64,000 nt of DNA, taken from Palsa-295 sp963702125. Its GTDB lineage: Bacteria > Acidobacteriota > Terriglobia > Acidiferrales > UBA7541. Under the pieces are notes generated by a model. It saw nothing but the letters and a program-made list of their open reading frames with translations, was not told the origin of the DNA and did no database searches. Numbering within the stretch: the first letter of the stretch is position 1; each line of letters opens with the position of its first letter. Location: assembly GCA_963702125.1 (NCBI GenBank), contig OY969716.1, forward strand, positions 992,001 through 1,056,000, written 5' to 3'. This document shows, in pieces, positions 50,639 to 59,218 of the stretch. Made by a program: the position numbers and the translations under genes.

Positions 50639-53422
50639 ATGAATTGCCCTCACTGCACAACAGTTAACCCGGATTTCGCCGAATCCTGCTCGCACTGCGG
50701 CACCCCGATGCCGATGGGCGACGACGTCACTATCCAGGCCGTCGATGCCACCGTTATCACTCCCGGCAGTGATTTCGGTCCCCGCTACCGTATCGAGCAG
50801 CTTCTCGGACAGGGCGGCATGGGCCGCGTATATAAGGCCTATGACAAAGAACTCGATCGCAACGTTGCCATTAAGGTGGTTCGCGAAGGCGCCATCAGCC
50901 AGGGCGACGCGCTAAAGCGATTCAAACAGGAACTCGTTCTCGCCAGTAAGATCTCGCATCGCAACATCCTCCGCATTCACGACATGGGTCTGGTCGGTAC
51001 GTTGCGCTTCATTTCCATGGCGTACGTGGAGGGTTCGGACCTACAGCACATCATCAAAGACAACCCGAAGATGCCGCTGGAGCGCGTGCTGAATTTCTCA
51101 AAACAGATCGCCGAGGCTCTGGCGGCCGCGCACGCCGAAGGCGTCGTTCATCGCGACTTGAAGCCGCAAAACGTCCTGGTCGATAAAAACGATCAGATTT
51201 ATATCTGTGACTTCGGCCTCGCGAAATCCTTCGAAGAAGGCGCGATCGGCATGACGCGCACCGGCGCATTCCTCGGCACACCGCGTTACATGTCGCCGGA
51301 ACAAGTGGAAGGGAAGCCTGCCGACAATCGAGCCGACCTCTACGCATTCGGCTTGATCATGTACGAAATGGTGGTCGGCGATGTGCCGTTCACGGGCGAT
51401 TCCACGCTGAAGGTGATGTACCAGCGCATTCAGGAAAAGCCGAAAAGCCCGAAGACGATCAAGCCCGACCTGCCGAACTGGATCGTGCGCATTATCATGC
51501 GCTGCCTGGAGCGCGATCCCGCCGACCGTTACCAGAACGCCTATGAAATTATCTCGGACATCCAGGGATCTACATCGACCGGCAGCAGCAGCGGTTCGCG
51601 TGCAGGAATTTCGCGCATAGGCGGCGACACGCAGTCCGTCATCATTCAGCTTCCGCGCTTCACCGAACGCAAATGGATCCCGATCACCGCTGGAGTCGTC
51701 CTGCTTCTCGCGATTCTGTTTGCCATTCCTCCGATTCGCCATCTCATTCCCGGCTTCAAGCCCAGCGGAATCGGCGGCGGAAGCGACAGCGGAGGAGGCG
51801 TCGCTGGCATTCCGCCGATCATGAGCGGCAAATACGTCGCCGTGTTGCCATTCAAGGTTCTTGGAGACGAGCAGGCCCTCGGCTACATCGCTGAAGGCCT
51901 CAACGAATCGCTCACCGCCAAACTTTTCCAGATCAAAGACCTGAAACTCGCGCCCGATTCGCAGATGTCAAAAATTTTGCCGAAAGACACGCCGCAAGAG
52001 ATCGGCCGCCGGCTTGGCTCGAACCTGCTGGTTACGGGAACAGTGCAAGGCACGCCGGAAAAAATGTCCGTGATTGTGACGCTTGAAAACGTCGCCGACG
52101 GAAAGCGCGTGTGGACCAACCAGTTCACCGGCGTCCCAAGCGAAATTCTTACGCTGGAAGATCAGATTTCGGGGCAGATCGTCACGGCGCTCGACGTGAA
52201 AGCCACGAACGAGGAACTCGCGCTTTCGAACGCGCACCCGACGGACAACGTCGATGCGTACGACCTCTACCTGCGCGGCAAAAACGCGCTACGCGGCCAG
52301 CAGGACGAGAAGAACGAAGAAACCGCAGCTGCATTCTTCCAGCAGGCCATCGCCAAGGATCCGTCGTTCGGCCTTGCGTACTCGGGCCTTGCCAATGCGA
52401 GCCTCGCGCTGTACGCCGTAAAGAAAGACCCTCTGTGGTCTGACCGCGCGACCTCTGCAGCTCAACAAGCGTTGCGTCTGAATGACAACGCTGCAGAAGT
52501 CCACTTCACGATGGGCCGGGTGTATCTGGCGACCGGCAAAACGCAGGAAGCGGTGGCCGAAATTCAGCGCGCGCTGAAGCTCGAGCCCAATTCCGACGAA
52601 GGCTACCTTACCCTCGGCGGCTCGTATCTCGCTTTAGGTCGCGGCGAGGAAGCGATCGCTGCGTACCAGAAGGCGATCCAACTCAACGAATATTATTGGC
52701 TCAATTACAACCGGCTCGGCGAAGCGTATCAGCGACTCGGGCAGTACGACAAAGCTCTGGCGGCGTATCAAAAGATCACACAGCTCGAGCCGGACAACGC
52801 TGCGGGCTACGACAACGTCGGCTTCGTGCTCATGCAGCAAGGCAAAGCCGCAGAAAGCATTCCTTATTTTCAGAAGGCGATCGGCTTGGTGCCAGACTAC
52901 GCCACGACGCACTCGAACCTCGCCACAGCGTACTTTGACCTCAAGCGCTACGACGAGGCAATTAAGGAATTTCAAAAAGCCGTCGAACTCAATCCGAATA
53001 ACGACCTCCTAGTCGGCAATTTGGGCGACGCCTACCGGATGGCAGGCCAGAAAGACAAGGCCGACGCTGCGTACGACGAGGCGATCAAGCTTGCGTACAA
53101 GGGCCTGCAGGTGAATCCGCATAGCTCCGAAGCGATGACGAGCCTGGCGATCTACTACGCCCACAAGGGCGACGCCAAGCAGTCGGTCTCGTTCATCGAC
53201 CGTGCGCGAGCCATCGACAAGGAAAGCATCGACATTCTCTACGCGGATGCGGAAGTGAAAGCCCTTGCCGGCAGACCGGATGACGCGCTGAAATCGCTCA
53301 GGCTCGCTCTGCAGAAGGGAACTGCGTTCAGCGACGCTGCGAGCGATCCTGACTTGGCCAGCCTTAAGAACCGCCCAGAGTGGGCTCAACTCGAAAAACA
53401 ATACGGCGGCAAGGCTCAGTAA
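50639..53422 (+). CDS. Zinc-ribbon Ser/Thr protein kinase with TolB-like domain and TPRs
   Basis: A 927-residue membrane-spanning kinase. Residues 1-22 form a zinc ribbon (CPHC and CSHC). The kinase domain covers about 50-310: GQGGMGRVYKA, ATP Lys 79, HRDLKPQNVL (catalytic Asp 173) and DFGLA (191). One transmembrane helix lies at about 345-365. Outside it is a TolB-N/FlgO-like domain (YVAVLPFKVLGDEQALGYIA), then about nine tetratricopeptide repeats to residue 900. It should sense envelope or cellular signals and phosphorylate cytoplasmic targets. ATG 50639 is the start, preceded by no strong ribosome-binding site. It has no close partner genes. Confidence 0.92.
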   Translation: MNCPHCTTVNPDFAESCSHCGTPMPMGDDVTIQAVDATVITPGSDFGPRYRIEQLLGQGGMGRVYKAYDKELDRNVAIKVVREGAISQGDALKRFKQELVLASKISHRNILRIHDMGLVGTLRFISMAYVEGSDLQHIIKDNPKMPLERVLNFSKQIAEALAAAHAEGVVHRDLKPQNVLVDKNDQIYICDFGLAKSFEEGAIGMTRTGAFLGTPRYMSPEQVEGKPADNRADLYAFGLIMYEMVVGDVPFTGDSTLKVMYQRIQEKPKSPKTIKPDLPNWIVRIIMRCLERDPADRYQNAYEIISDIQGSTSTGSSSGSRAGISRIGGDTQSVIIQLPRFTERKWIPITAGVVLLLAILFAIPPIRHLIPGFKPSGIGGGSDSGGGVAGIPPIMSGKYVAVLPFKVLGDEQALGYIAEGLNESLTAKLFQIKDLKLAPDSQMSKILPKDTPQEIGRRLGSNLLVTGTVQGTPEKMSVIVTLENVADGKRVWTNQFTGVPSEILTLEDQISGQIVTALDVKATNEELALSNAHPTDNVDAYDLYLRGKNALRGQQDEKNEETAAAFFQQAIAKDPSFGLAYSGLANASLALYAVKKDPLWSDRATSAAQQALRLNDNAAEVHFTMGRVYLATGKTQEAVAEIQRALKLEPNSDEGYLTLGGSYLALGRGEEAIAAYQKAIQLNEYYWLNYNRLGEAYQRLGQYDKALAAYQKITQLEPDNAAGYDNVGFVLMQQGKAAESIPYFQKAIGLVPDYATTHSNLATAYFDLKRYDEAIKEFQKAVELNPNNDLLVGNLGDAYRMAGQKDKADAAYDEAIKLAYKGLQVNPHSSEAMTSLAIYYAHKGDAKQSVSFIDRARAIDKESIDILYADAEVKALAGRPDDALKSLRLALQKGTAFSDAASDPDLASLKNRPEWAQLEKQYGGKAQ

Positions 53423-53443
53423 GCCAAGGCGAGTGGTCGAACA

Positions 53444-53460
53444 GTCCCGCCAAGCGGGAC
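53444..53460 (+). terminator. Hairpin after the kinase gene
   Basis: GTCCCGC-CAA-GCGGGAC is a perfect 7-bp stem with a 3-base loop, 22 bases after the kinase stop. No T-tract follows, so termination efficiency is uncertain. Confidence 0.4.
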
Positions 53461-53563
53461 CGCGCGCTTCCCTCGACTGCGGTCCGCAGCGTGTTGGTCA
53501 GGGCGCGATGGAATGATCTCATCGACGCGATGTTCTTCACGACGATCTGGCAGGCACAGCCGA

Positions 53564-53792
53564 TATCGGAGTGCGGCGGGTCCTAACGCCGCTTTCACCG
53601 AACTCAACACACAAGCAAGTCGATCACGCGCCAAGCGCCCGCCGCGCCACGCCTCGTGAGTAGCATAGGCGTTCTCGCCTGTGTGCCGTTCCCGTCGTAT
53701 GCGCGGAATCCGCAACGGGCCGTCGGACTAGCGGGCGCGACTAGATATGCCGAATGCGGGAATGCGGCGTTAGGACCCGCCGCACTCCGATA
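53564..53792. repeat. REPIN-like element: perfect 29-bp inverted repeat pair
   Basis: The 29 bases at 53564-53592 recur as the exact reverse complement at 53764-53792. Each arm carries its own small stem (GCGGCG with CGCCGC), so each is a REP-like palindrome and the pair is head to head. Between them (53671-53684) and beyond (53907-53920) lies an exact 14-base direct repeat, GTTCTCGCCTGTGT. No transposase frame is present. The region 53423-53939 contains no credible gene. Confidence 0.7.
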
Positions 53793-53939
53793 GGCGTTTT
53801 CGAAGGTGCGCGGCCGTGCACATGAGTGTGCAAGGGGGTGGTGAGGACGGCCCGGCCACACCAACAAAGCCAACGGCGTGCATCACCACGCATTAGTGGC
53901 ACTCTTGTTCTCGCCTGTGTTCTTCCGCCATCGTCCGCC

Positions 53940-53973
53940 TAAAAAAAAACGGGCCGATCTTTAATCGGCCCGT
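53940..53973 (-). terminator. Rho-independent terminator of the PEP-CTERM-like gene
   Basis: ACGGGCCGAT (53949-53958) pairs with ATCGGCCCGT (53964-53973) around five bases. On the minus strand it is followed by nine T residues (the A-run at 53941-53949). It ends 30 bases beyond the stop of the leftward PEP-CTERM-like gene. Confidence 0.9.
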
Positions 53974-54002
53974 CTAAAACTTTGTTTACTGCGAGAGCGA
54001 AG

Positions 54003-54731
54003 TTAGTTCTTTACGGTCTTGAAGCGGCTGCCAACGAACACCATGGCCAGCAAGCCCAGCACCAAGAGCGAAATCGCTCGCGGTTCCGGAGCCACTACCG
54101 AGAACGTGGTGCCGATCGGCCAGTTGCCCGAGCCATCGCCATAAAACGAGAACTCAACGTCGCAGCCCGCCATCACGCCCGGCGTGCCGCCCGTGTTACC
54201 CGATGCCGTCGAACCGCAAAGCGGGAGGTACGCAGTCTCGCCCGGCTGGTTCGTAAGGAGCTCCTGCTGGACGACTGGTCCGGACAGGCCGCCCGCAGCG
54301 CCGATTGCCGCCGCAGTTGAGATGAAGTTCTGCGCACCCGCCGAGTACTGAACGCCGGCGAACACCAGCGTAGCCGCACCCTGAATCACCTGGCAGCTCG
54401 AGTTAAGGAACAGGTCCGACGATGCCGTGATGCCGCTGCAGCTCGATTCGCCGCCCAGGGTGATGCCGATTTCTGTCCAGTTCGCGCCGCTCATGTTCTT
54501 GAGCGTGCAGTCTTCCTCACCGGCCGATGCCGAGTACGAGCAGACGCCCGTCGGATCGACTGAGCCGAACGGCGCCAAGCTGAACACATTGCTGGTCTCG
54601 TACGGCGTGCCGGGGTCACCCGGCGTGTGCGTCGCACCGCGCGGGTCGCCGTCAGCCTTTGCCATTCCCGAAGACATCCCCATCGCCAGGATCGCAACGG
54701 CCATACCACCAAGAATTCTGGTAAATCTCAT
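54003..54731 (-). CDS. Secreted protein with PEP-CTERM-like C-terminal sorting signal
   Basis: A 242-residue exported protein. Residues 1-27 are a signal peptide (MRFTRILGGMAVAILAMGMS then ends near AKADG). The mature part is rich in Gly, Ser, Thr and Asn, with several Cys that could pair. The C-terminus is VVAPEPRAISLLVLGLLAMV followed by a basic end, the PEP-CTERM layout: Pro-Glu-Pro, hydrophobic helix, basic tail. It would be processed by an exosortase, none of which is in the window. GGAGG precedes the ATG by seven bases. The mature part matches no family I recognise. A strong terminator follows. Confidence 0.75.
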   Translation of the reverse strand: MRFTRILGGMAVAILAMGMSSGMAKADGDPRGATHTPGDPGTPYETSNVFSLAPFGSVDPTGVCSYSASAGEEDCTLKNMSGANWTEIGITLGGESSCSGITASSDLFLNSSCQVIQGAATLVFAGVQYSAGAQNFISTAAAIGAAGGLSGPVVQQELLTNQPGETAYLPLCGSTASGNTGGTPGVMAGCDVEFSFYGDGSGNWPIGTTFSVVAPEPRAISLLVLGLLAMVFVGSRFKTVKN

Positions 54732-55081
54732 TCGCGCACCTCCGCGCAGTTATAACTGTTGTGTGCTACTGCAACTGCATGCCCAAACTACCTTAGTACG
54801 CAGCCTTTAAGTCCTTTAGTTCTATCGCACATTCTCGCCAAAAAACAAGTTCTTTCTCAATATGCAACACTTTTCACTTCCATCCCCTAACCTTTCCCTT
54901 TGGTCCCTTTCCCGCCCATTCAGAAGCGCCAGCCGCGACTCCCAAACCGACGCCGCACCGGCCGATTTTCCGTACGACAGCCCCCGCCCTCATTCTTTTC
55001 GGCCCGGCGCGAATTTAAGTTAGAGTGTCGCCGCACGTCGATCGTCGGCCATGCGGAAATGTACCGCTGAGCCTCACAACG
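54732..55081. other. Divergent region upstream of the PEP-CTERM-like and FUSC-like genes
   Basis: About 350 bases, AT-richer and pyrimidine-rich around 54830-54910 compared with neighbouring genes. It holds GGAGG for the leftward gene next to its ATG. No clear minus-35/minus-10 pair or hairpin stands out, and no gene is seen on either strand. Confidence 0.4.
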
Positions 55082-56179
55082 ATGTTCCATTTCAGCCGCC
55101 CAGACTATCGCCACGCCGTCCGCACCGCCGTCGCTGGCACCGCCGCGATGTTTTTTGCGAAATACCTACGCCTGCCGGAAGCCTACTGGGCTGCCATTAG
55201 CGCCATCATCGTTCTGCAGGCCAACCTGGGCGCCGCCCTGCGCGAATCCACGAACCGCATCGCCGCCACCGCCATCGGCGCGACCGTGGCCATCCCATTC
55301 CTGGCGTATTTCGGCACAAATCTTGTGGGCTTTGCACTCGCGGTGTTTATTACGGTCGTTCTTTGCTCGCTGCTTAGCCTTCAGAGCGGCATGCGCTTAG
55401 GCGCCGTCACGGTTGCCGTCATCCTGCTGCTCGAGCATCACAGCAAGCCGTGGACGCCGGCGCTCCACCGCTTCCTCGAAGTTTCCTTCGGCATTGTCGT
55501 GGCGCTAATTGTCGCGAATCTCGTTTTTCCCACCACCGCCACGGCGAAGCTCCGCGAAACCGTCGGCCGTGGCTATGCCGTGATGGCCACACTCCTTATC
55601 GCCATCCTTAACAAATACCGCGGCACGCCCGACGCCGAAATCGGCGCGCTGCGTGCAAAAATGCAATCGCTCCTCCGCGCCGCCGAAGAGCTTCGGGCAC
55701 AAAGCAAATACGAATCCACGCTCGTGACGGCCGATTACGAACTGATCGACCGCATGATCGACTGCCAGACCATCATGTTCTACGAAGTGAGCACGCTGGA
55801 CCTTGCGGCGCGCCGCGGCGGCGAAAATAATTTCTACCGCGAGCTGCTTCCGGAAATCGATTCGCTTGTGACCGGGATCGAGACCACGCTCAATCGTTTC
55901 GCGAACGTGCTCACGATCAAGGGCACCGAGTATCAACGGTTCGATTTCACTTTCGCACTCGCGGCGCTCGGCGACAAAAATCTCGCCGTGCGCGAGCTTC
56001 GGCTCTCGCAGAAATTCGAACTCGAGGAGATCCTCCATTTCCACACGCTGCTGGTGGGCCTGGAAAATCTTGCCACCGAAGCCGACAGCGCGCAGGCCGC
56101 CGTGGCCGCCATCGCTTCGGGCGCACAACGCCGGTCGAAACGGCTAACGCCTGCCGCTCCCACCCGGACCAGTCGTTAA
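55082..56179 (+). CDS. FUSC/aromatic acid exporter-like membrane protein
   Basis: A 365-residue protein with about six hydrophobic helices in its first half: residues 12-150 contain AVRTAVAGTAAMFFAKYLRL, AAISAIIVLQANLGAALRES and LEVSFGIVVALIVANLVFPT. A long soluble helical domain follows and ends in a basic tail. It resembles the fusaric acid resistance / aromatic acid exporter (YgaZ-unrelated FUSC) family, whose members export aromatic acids. ATG 55082 (MFHFSRPDYRHAVRT) is preferred over an in-frame start 19 codons upstream. No partner gene for an AaeAB-type pump is nearby. Confidence 0.78.
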   Translation: MFHFSRPDYRHAVRTAVAGTAAMFFAKYLRLPEAYWAAISAIIVLQANLGAALRESTNRIAATAIGATVAIPFLAYFGTNLVGFALAVFITVVLCSLLSLQSGMRLGAVTVAVILLLEHHSKPWTPALHRFLEVSFGIVVALIVANLVFPTTATAKLRETVGRGYAVMATLLIAILNKYRGTPDAEIGALRAKMQSLLRAAEELRAQSKYESTLVTADYELIDRMIDCQTIMFYEVSTLDLAARRGGENNFYRELLPEIDSLVTGIETTLNRFANVLTIKGTEYQRFDFTFALAALGDKNLAVRELRLSQKFELEEILHFHTLLVGLENLATEADSAQAAVAAIASGAQRRSKRLTPAAPTRTSR

Positions 56180-56258
56180 TATCGACAGGCGCCTCGCATT
56201 CCACACGCCGAGTTTTTGCTTGCGCGCATTCGCATTCCTCGCCGAATATGTTCCGGCA

Positions 56259-57539
56259 ATGAACGTCAAATTCGCCACGTACCGCGCACGCATCTTATCG
56301 GGCGCGCTCATCGCTGCGGTGTCCACGTCCGCCGCGGCGCTCGTGTTCGCGCAATCTGCCCCACGTTGGGTCGGCACCTGGGCCGCGTCGCAGCAGCTCG
56401 TTGAGTGGGCCAACTCGCTCCCGCCCGCCAGCATGCGCGACGGCACGCTCCGCCAGATCGTTCACCTCTCGATCGGCGGCACGAAAATCCGCCTGCACCT
56501 TTCCAATCGCTACGGCGACGCGCCCCTTCACATCGACTCTGTTCACATCGCCCACAGCGCCGATCCAGCCAGCGCGCGAATCGATGCCAGCACAGATTCG
56601 GTCGTCACGTTCTTCGGTTCGCGCGACGTCACCATCCCTCCCAACTCCGACTACGTTTCCGATCCCATCGCGCTCAGCGTCGCGCCCGCCGGCGATCTCG
56701 CCATATCGATTCATCTCGATGATCAACCGCCGCTCGAAACCGGTCATCCCGGCTCGCGCGCCACCAGTTACATCGAGGCCGGAAATCACGTCGCGGACGA
56801 CGACTTCGCTACGCCCGCCAAATTCGATCACTGGTATTTCATCTCCGGCATTGACGTCGCGGCATCGGCCGACGCGCGCAGCGTGGTAACCCTCGGCGAT
56901 TCCATTACCGACGGCCACGGTTCCACCACTAATGGGAACGACCGCTGGCCCGACCTGCTCGCCAAGCGCCTCATCGCAAATGGACGGGCTACGTCAGATG
57001 TCGGTGTGCTCAACCAGGGCATCGGCGGCAATCGCATCCTGCTCAATGGCGTTGGCCCTAACGCCATCGCGCGCTTTAACGACGACGTGGTCGCCCAACC
57101 CGGCGTCCGCTACTTGATTGTGCTCGAAGGAGTGAATGATATCGGCGTCTTCGCGCGCCTGGAAGATCCGCCTCCGGCCGAACACGAAGCTCTGGTCGTG
57201 CGCATCGAATTTGCCTACCAGCAAATCGTCGCGCGCGCCCATCAGAAGGGAATTAGAGCGTACGGTGCCACCATCACGCCGTTCGCCGGCTCCGATTACT
57301 ACCATCCCGGCCCGCGCACGGAAGCCGACCGCCAAAAAATCAACGGCTGGATCCGCGCGAAGGGGAACTTCGACGCTGTCATCGACTTCGACGCCATCCT
57401 GCGCGATCCGCAAAACCGCGAGCACCTGCTCCCCGCCTACGACTCCGGAGACCACCTGCACCCTTCGCCCGCAGGGTACGCCGCCATGGCCGACGGCGTG
57501 CCGCTCACACTCTTCATCGACGCAAACGCTCCACAATAA
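56259..57539 (+). CDS. Secreted SGNH/GDSL hydrolase
   Basis: About 426 residues with a signal peptide (ILSGALIAAVSTSAAALVFA). An N-terminal jelly-roll-like region (residues about 30-200) precedes the SGNH core. The nucleophile block is VVTLGDSITDGHGS, followed by GIGGNRILLNG (block II), LEGVNDIGVFA (block III) and the C-terminal GDHLHPSPAGY with catalytic Asp and His. The family hydrolyses esters of carbohydrates or lipids, often acetyl-xylan or pectin esters. ATG 56259 is used; an in-frame start lies 13 codons upstream. Substrate unknown. Confidence 0.88.
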   Translation: MNVKFATYRARILSGALIAAVSTSAAALVFAQSAPRWVGTWAASQQLVEWANSLPPASMRDGTLRQIVHLSIGGTKIRLHLSNRYGDAPLHIDSVHIAHSADPASARIDASTDSVVTFFGSRDVTIPPNSDYVSDPIALSVAPAGDLAISIHLDDQPPLETGHPGSRATSYIEAGNHVADDDFATPAKFDHWYFISGIDVAASADARSVVTLGDSITDGHGSTTNGNDRWPDLLAKRLIANGRATSDVGVLNQGIGGNRILLNGVGPNAIARFNDDVVAQPGVRYLIVLEGVNDIGVFARLEDPPPAEHEALVVRIEFAYQQIVARAHQKGIRAYGATITPFAGSDYYHPGPRTEADRQKINGWIRAKGNFDAVIDFDAILRDPQNREHLLPAYDSGDHLHPSPAGYAAMADGVPLTLFIDANAPQ

Positions 57540-57578
57540 AAACGGCTCAACGGCCGCATCACCGAAGGCGCTGAGCCG
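57535..57578 (-). terminator. Rho-independent terminator of the DUF1398 gene
   Basis: On the minus strand CGGCTCA (57578-57572) pairs with TGAGCCG (57549-57543), and TTTTTATT follows (57542-57535). It begins 23 bases beyond the stop of the leftward DUF1398 gene. Its end touches the stop of the SGNH gene. Confidence 0.65.
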
Positions 57579-57600
57579 CAACACTCTCCGACCAACAGCG

Positions 57601-57999
57601 CTACTTATTCGGAACCTTCGGGAATTCCTCGACGTGAATCTCGCCCTTGCGCCCGAGGTACACAACGCGCTCACCGGTCAGATAGGCCCAATACGCAGCT
57701 ACTCCGGCTGCCGTTGCGCGCTTCACAAATTCCGGGTACCGGATCTCGTCGCGCTGCGCGGCGCGAATCGCCGCCACCACGCCTTCGTTCGAAAACGTCT
57801 TCGCGACCGGCGTGGCAGGCAACGACATCTTCATGGTGTGTGTTTCGCCCTTCACGCCATAGCTCGACTTCTCCATCCTCGCGAAATCCACGAAGTACGA
57901 CTCCACGCCCACCGCCAGCAGCGCCTTCACGCACTCCGGAAAAGTCTTCCGCCCCGCTTCGGTCTCGCGCAGCGTCTCTTCGATCACCTGGATATCCAT
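57601..57999 (-). CDS. DUF1398 family protein (YbcV-like)
   Basis: A 132-residue cytoplasmic protein. It matches the DUF1398 pattern in MDIQVIEETLRETEAGRKTF, VGVESYFVDFARMEKSSYG and the C-terminal GVAAYWAYLTGERVVYLGRKG. The family is found in many bacteria, has no known activity and is named after E. coli YbcV. Genomic context gives no hint: the gene lies between an SGNH hydrolase and a VOC protein. A terminator follows its stop. Confidence 0.85.
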   Translation of the reverse strand: MDIQVIEETLRETEAGRKTFPECVKALLAVGVESYFVDFARMEKSSYGVKGETHTMKMSLPATPVAKTFSNEGVVAAIRAAQRDEIRYPEFVKRATAAGVAAYWAYLTGERVVYLGRKGEIHVEEFPKVPNK

Positions 58000-58099
58000 C
58001 CGCGTTTCCCGTTATCTCGCCCTGAAATGTCTGCGGCCCATCATCGCATGGACATTTTCTCCCACTCCGGACGTATATATAGTCGGGAAGGGGATCTCA

Positions 58100-58546
58100 A
58101 TGACCGTGTTGCCTGCGCCCACCAAAATGTCTATTGCGCCGTGGCTCAACGTCCGCGGCGGTAAACGCGCCATCGAGTTCTACAAAACCGCGTTTGGTGC
58201 CGTTGAGGTCTATCACATCGAAAACCCCGCGGGCGATCCAGTCTCGCGCCTCTCCGTAGGTGGCTCCGAATTCTGGGTGAGCGACGAATCACTCGAATAC
58301 CAACACCCCAGCCCCGAAACAATCGGCGGTTGCTCGGTCCGCCTCATCCTCACCGTACCCGATCCGGACGCAACTTTTGCCCGTGCGATTGCAGCCGGTG
58401 CAAAACAAGTCTCTCCTGTCGGTGAGGGGCACGGCTGGCGCATCGGACGCGTCGTCGATCCCTTCGGCCATCAGTGGGAAATTGGCCGGCTGATTCATCC
58501 CGAACCCGAAAGCTCGAAGCCAAAAGGTGGGTCAATCGATGGTTAA
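58100..58546 (+). CDS. VOC family protein (PhnB/glyoxalase-like), first of two
   Basis: A 148-residue vicinal-oxygen-chelate protein made of two beta-alpha-beta-beta-beta modules. Motifs are APWLNVRGGKRAIEFYKTAF, a family start seen in PhnB-like proteins, and RVVDPFGHQWEIGRLIHPEP. AAGGGG lies 6-7 bases before ATG 58100. Possible activities are dioxygenase, isomerase or resistance-type binding; none can be chosen. Its stop overlaps the start of the second VOC gene by eight bases, so the two are co-translated and may form a heterodimer or share a role. Confidence 0.85.
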   Translation: MTVLPAPTKMSIAPWLNVRGGKRAIEFYKTAFGAVEVYHIENPAGDPVSRLSVGGSEFWVSDESLEYQHPSPETIGGCSVRLILTVPDPDATFARAIAAGAKQVSPVGEGHGWRIGRVVDPFGHQWEIGRLIHPEPESSKPKGGSIDG

Positions 58547-58988
58547 AAACTCATCCGTCCCCGCGAGCGTGATGCTCGCGCATGTCCACTATCGCAGCGT
58601 CCTCGAAGCCGTCGATTGGCTCAGCAGCGCCTTCGGCTTCGAAGAATATTTCCGCTACGGCAATCCCGCCGCACCCAGCGGCTCGCTCATTCACCTCGGC
58701 GACGCGTGGCTCATGATTCGTGCCGCCGCAGCAATTGAGAAAACTCCCGGAGAACTCGGCTTCGGGACGCAAAGCCTCTCGATTTTTGTGGAAGATGTGG
58801 AAGGGCGTTACCAGCGCGCAAAATCCGCCGGCGCGAAAATCACTGAAGATCCGCATGAAACCGAATACGGCGAATTTCAATTCGCCGCGCTCGACTACGC
58901 AGGCCACCACTGGATCTTCGCGCGCCATGCTCGCGACGCCGCGCCGGCCTCTTGGGGAGCCACCGTCGTGAATCCCCTCCGCCTCTAG
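58539..58988 (+). CDS. VOC family protein (glyoxalase-like), second of two
   Basis: A 149-residue vicinal-oxygen-chelate protein. It starts at ATG 58539 inside the end of the first VOC gene, with AAAGGTGG upstream. Motifs are HVHYRSVLEAVDWLSSAFGF, SLSIFVEDVEGRYQRAKSAG and AALDYAGHHWIFARHARDAA. It is only distantly similar to its partner. The metal-binding His/Glu set is partly present (HVHY, GEFQF). Function unknown; co-translation with the upstream VOC gene is the main clue. Confidence 0.82.
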   Translation: MVKNSSVPASVMLAHVHYRSVLEAVDWLSSAFGFEEYFRYGNPAAPSGSLIHLGDAWLMIRAAAAIEKTPGELGFGTQSLSIFVEDVEGRYQRAKSAGAKITEDPHETEYGEFQFAALDYAGHHWIFARHARDAAPASWGATVVNPLRL

Positions 58989-58998
58989 ACGGGCGCTT

Positions 58999-59144
58999 GG
59001 CACAAGCCGGGCTTCGCCCGTGTGCCGTTGCCTCATACGCTTTTCCCGGAGTGCGGCAGCGAAGCCACCGGTCTGCCTTCAGATTGATTCCGTCGCGACG
59101 CAGCCTCGAATCATCAGAGACGCGCCTTTGCGGGTGCCGCACTC
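58999..59144. repeat. Degenerate copy of the REPIN-like element
   Basis: GGCACA (58999-59004) pairs with TGTGCC (59021-59026) around CGGGC-TTC-GCCCG. Further on, GAGTGCGGCA (59049-59058) recurs inverted at 59135-59144. The 9-mer TGTGCCGTT also occurs at 53682-53690, and GAGTGCGGC is shared with the perfect repeat at 53569-53577, so the two regions look related. Confidence 0.5.
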
Positions 59145-59218
59145 TTTTCGTCCCAAAAGGGCGCGCGGCGACCACTTCGCCGCTATGTCAAAATGTGTCT
59201 GTCAGGAGCCCCGCGAGA

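Noticed and set aside
53423..54002. Insertion sequence or CRISPR array
   Set aside because: No transposase frame, and only a few scattered repeats with no regular spacers.
54780..54870. Sigma-54 type promoter for the PEP-CTERM-like gene
   Set aside because: TGGCGAGAATGTGC has the GG and GC elements one base too close; not a valid minus-24/minus-12 pair.
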